This document shows, piece after piece, positions 62,018-64,000 of a stretch of DNA of 64,000 nucleotides. This stretch comes from Bacillus sp. AZ43. GTDB lineage: Bacteria; Actinomycetota; Actinomycetes; Mycobacteriales; Geodermatophilaceae. Numbering within the stretch: the first letter of the stretch is position 1; each line of letters opens with the position of its first letter. Location: positions 153,466 to 217,465 of the forward strand of contig SPQJ01000002.1 of NCBI GenBank assembly GCA_004570425.1, in the 5' to 3' direction. The translations under genes were made by a program, and so were the position numbers. The notes beneath the pieces are model-generated. The model saw only the letters and a program-made list of their open reading frames with translations. It had not been told where the DNA came from and made no database searches.

Positions 62018-64000
62018 GCCGGACGGCGCTGCCGCGCGCCGCCGTCGTCCCCCTGTTCGTCACGGCGCTCGGTCTCGCGGCGCTCGGGGGACCCGTCGGG
62101 ACCGCCGTGGCGGCCCCCGCCCCGGTCCTCGCCGCCCCCGGCGAGGAGGACGTGACCGACCAGGAGCGCCCCGTGCGCATCGAGGTCGGGCGGTTCGAGC
62201 CGCGCACCATCACCCCCGGGTCGCTGGTGACGGTGACCGGGACCCTGACCAACACCGGCCCCGCCACGATCACCGACCTCAACGTGCGGCTGCAGCGCGG
62301 CGAGGTGCTCACGACCCGGGAGGCGCTGGCCGCCGACCAGCAGGACCCGGACCCCTCCACCACCGTCCTGCCGCCGTTCGAGCCGGTGGCCGGCGAGCTG
62401 GCGCCCGGGGAGGAGCAGGACTTCAGCTACACCGTGCCGGCGGAGGAGCTGGAGCTCACCCGGGACGGCGTCTACCCGGTGCTGCTCAACGTCAACGGGG
62501 CCGTGGACGGCACCGACCAGCGGGTGGGCGAGCTGTCCACGTACGTCGTGCAGCAGCCCGCGGCGGCGCCCCGCACCGCCGTCGCGTGGCTGTGGCCGCT
62601 GAGCGAGTCCTCGCACCGCACGCCGTCCGGCAGCTTCCGGGACGACGGCCTCGCGGAGTCGGTGGCCCCCGGAGGCCGGCTCGACCGCGCCCTGTCGGTC
62701 ATCGAGCGCCTCCCCGGCGGACTGGGCGCCGACGGCACGGGCGCGGCGCCGGCGCTGCGGGTCACCCTGGCCGTCGACCCGGCCCTGGTCGAGGAGCTGC
62801 AGCTCATGGCCGACGGCCCCTACGAGGTCGACGGCACCCCGGGCGAGGGGACCGACGACGCCGCCGCGTTCCTCGACCGCCTCGCCGACGCGGCCGCCGT
62901 CCACCCGGTCGTCGCGCTGCCCTACGGCGACGCCGATGCCGACGCCCTGACCGCGGCGGGCCTCACCTCGGTGCTCACCCGCAGCCTCCCGGGGACCCCG
63001 GCCGGCACCGCGCAGGACCCCCCGGGCAGCACCCGCGTCGAGGACGGCGCCGCGGCGACCGCCACCACCGGCGCCACCGCCACCGCCCTGCCCGAGTCGA
63101 CGCCGGACGGCCGCAGCGCCGGCGCGGCGATCCTCGCCGGCGCCCTCGACGTCGAGCCCCGCACCGACCTGGCCTGGGCGGCCGGCGGCTCGCTGCGCCC
63201 CGACACCCTCGCGACGCTGCAGGAGAACGGCGTGGACCAGGTCGTCCTCGGCGCCGGCGGGCTGACCGGCGGTGACGACGCCGTGGGGCTCACCGACGCG
63301 ACGGCGACGGCCCGCACCTCGGTGGCCACCGGCAGCGGGCCGGTGGACGTGCTGGTGGCCGACCCAGTGCTGAGCGGCCTGGCCGCCTCCGCGGAGCAGG
63401 CCGCGGGGGGCGCCCGCATGGCCGAGCAGCGCTACCTCGCCGAGCTCGCCGTCCTCGGCCTCCAGGCGCCGGCCGACACCGAGCAGACCGTGCTGGTCGC
63501 GCCGCCCCGGGAGATCGACGCCGGTCCCGAGGGCGCCGGGGCGATGATGGCCGACACCACGAGCCTGCCCTGGCTGCGGGCGGCCGGTGTCGCCGACCTG
63601 GCCGCGGGCCCCGCCGCCCCGGCGGGCGACCTCACCGATCCCACCGACGTGCCCGGCCTCGACCCGACCGGGATGGGCGACGTCCTCGCCGCCGCCGGGG
63701 TCCGGGAGGACCTCGCCAGCGCCGTCGTCGGGGACGACGCGACGGCCCTGCGCAGCTACGACGCCGCGATCTCGCGGGCGGCGTCGGCCACCCGCCGGGA
63801 CGACCCCGAGGAGTTCCGCGAGGTCGCCGCCGCGCTGCGCGCGGCGATGGACCGGGTGCGCGGGCAGGTGACCCTGCTGGCCCCCGCCGACGGCACCTAC
63901 AGCCTCGGCTCCAGCGACGCCCCGCTGGTCCTGACCGTGCGCAACGACCTGCCGATGACCCTGCAGGTCCGCCTCGACATCCGGACGCGGGGCAGCCGGG
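62014..64000 (+). CDS. DUF6049 secreted/membrane protein (3' partial)
   Basis: An open frame of at least 662 residues that runs off the right edge. It starts at GTG inside the NUDIX stop. [24 protein letters not shown] is a signal sequence. The region about 55-165 holds an immunoglobulin-like pattern ([22 protein letters not shown]). About 170-560 are Ala/Asp-rich with a repeated layout typical of the Rv3909 family. Near the edge, [23 protein letters not shown] starts a second beta domain. The product is thought to lie outside the membrane and is usually followed by the MurJ-like flippase gene (Rv3910), which should come next. Function in envelope building is an inference from position. Confidence 0.88.
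   Translation, partial: MSRTALPRAAVVPLFVTALGLAALGGPVGTAVAAPAPVLAAPGEEDVTDQERPVRIEVGRFEPRTITPGSLVTVTGTLTNTGPATITDLNVRLQRGEVLTTREALAADQQDPDPSTTVLPPFEPVAGELAPGEEQDFSYTVPAEELELTRDGVYPVLLNVNGAVDGTDQRVGELSTYVVQQPAAAPRTAVAWLWPLSESSHRTPSGSFRDDGLAESVAPGGRLDRALSVIERLPGGLGADGTGAAPALRVTLAVDPALVEELQLMADGPYEVDGTPGEGTDDAAAFLDRLADAAAVHPVVALPYGDADADALTAAGLTSVLTRSLPGTPAGTAQDPPGSTRVEDGAAATATTGATATALPESTPDGRSAGAAILAGALDVEPRTDLAWAAGGSLRPDTLATLQENGVDQVVLGAGGLTGGDDAVGLTDATATARTSVATGSGPVDVLVADPVLSGLAASAEQAAGGARMAEQRYLAELAVLGLQAPADTEQTVLVAPPREIDAGPEGAGAMMADTTSLPWLRAAGVADLAAGPAAPAGDLTDPTDVPGLDPTGMGDVLAAAGVREDLASAVVGDDATALRSYDAAISRAASATRRDDPEEFREVAAALRAAMDRVRGQVTLLAPADGTYSLGSSDAPLVLTVRNDLPMTLQVRLDIRTRGSR

Overview
The window comes from the chromosome of a very GC-rich actinomycete. 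The codon third positions are almost all G or C, GTG starts are common, many genes overlap as GTGA/ATGA, and two proteins belong to DinB-fold families, one of them typical of mycothiol-dependent enzymes. The gene mix (blue-light LOV phosphatase, compatible-solute synthesis, DUF222-HNH protein, PucR regulator) fits a Geodermatophilaceae-like organism such as Blastococcus, Geodermatophilus or Modestobacter. This family call is an inference without a database search. No prophage, IS element, CRISPR array, tRNA or rRNA was seen.

Left third (1-24 kb), mostly metabolism and signalling: the 3' part of an AMACR-like CoA-transferase-fold gene; an asnO-ngg pair for the osmolyte N-acetylglutaminylglutamine amide; a secreted subtilase; a four-gene siderophore ABC importer behind two overlapping IdeR/DtxR-type boxes; small membrane proteins; a PAS-LOV-GAF-PP2C phosphatase; HMG-CoA lyase with a flavin reductase; a PAS-GGDEF diguanylate cyclase; a tetR-MMPL exporter unit with a composite palindromic operator; an M20 peptidase, phosphoglucomutase, DUF4190, YnfA-like and alpha/beta hydrolase genes.

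Middle (24-43 kb): an SNF2-like helicase with a MmcQ/YjbR gene and a divergent cold-shock-domain gene; two DinB-fold proteins; a TPP riboswitch driving thiM-thiE-thiD-tenA; dinB (Pol IV) coupled to an FAD oxidase; a methyltransferase; a DUF222-HNH protein; a terpene-cyclase-toroid-like protein; a PucR regulator divergent from a ferredoxin reductase-desaturase pair (the DesA3/Rv3230c type); a fusion of a glycosyltransferase-like half with a left-handed beta-helix acyltransferase; and a double-MerR regulator facing a DUF6194 gene.

Right third (43-64 kb) is the conserved origin-proximal block of actinobacteria: dnaB, rplI, rpsR, ssb, rpsF, GT87, ponA-type PBP1A, DUF5318, padR, ino1, UPF0301, MFS, cca, NUDIX and DUF6049. 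The M. tuberculosis counterparts lie at Rv0037c-Rv0058 and Rv3907c-Rv3909, on both sides of oriC. Three perfect copies of a 14-bp parS-like palindrome (24967, 50910, 61214), plus a 12/14 copy at 38336, fit with an origin-proximal location. A RidA-family gene beside dnaB carries a one-base frameshift. The DUF6049 gene runs off the right edge.
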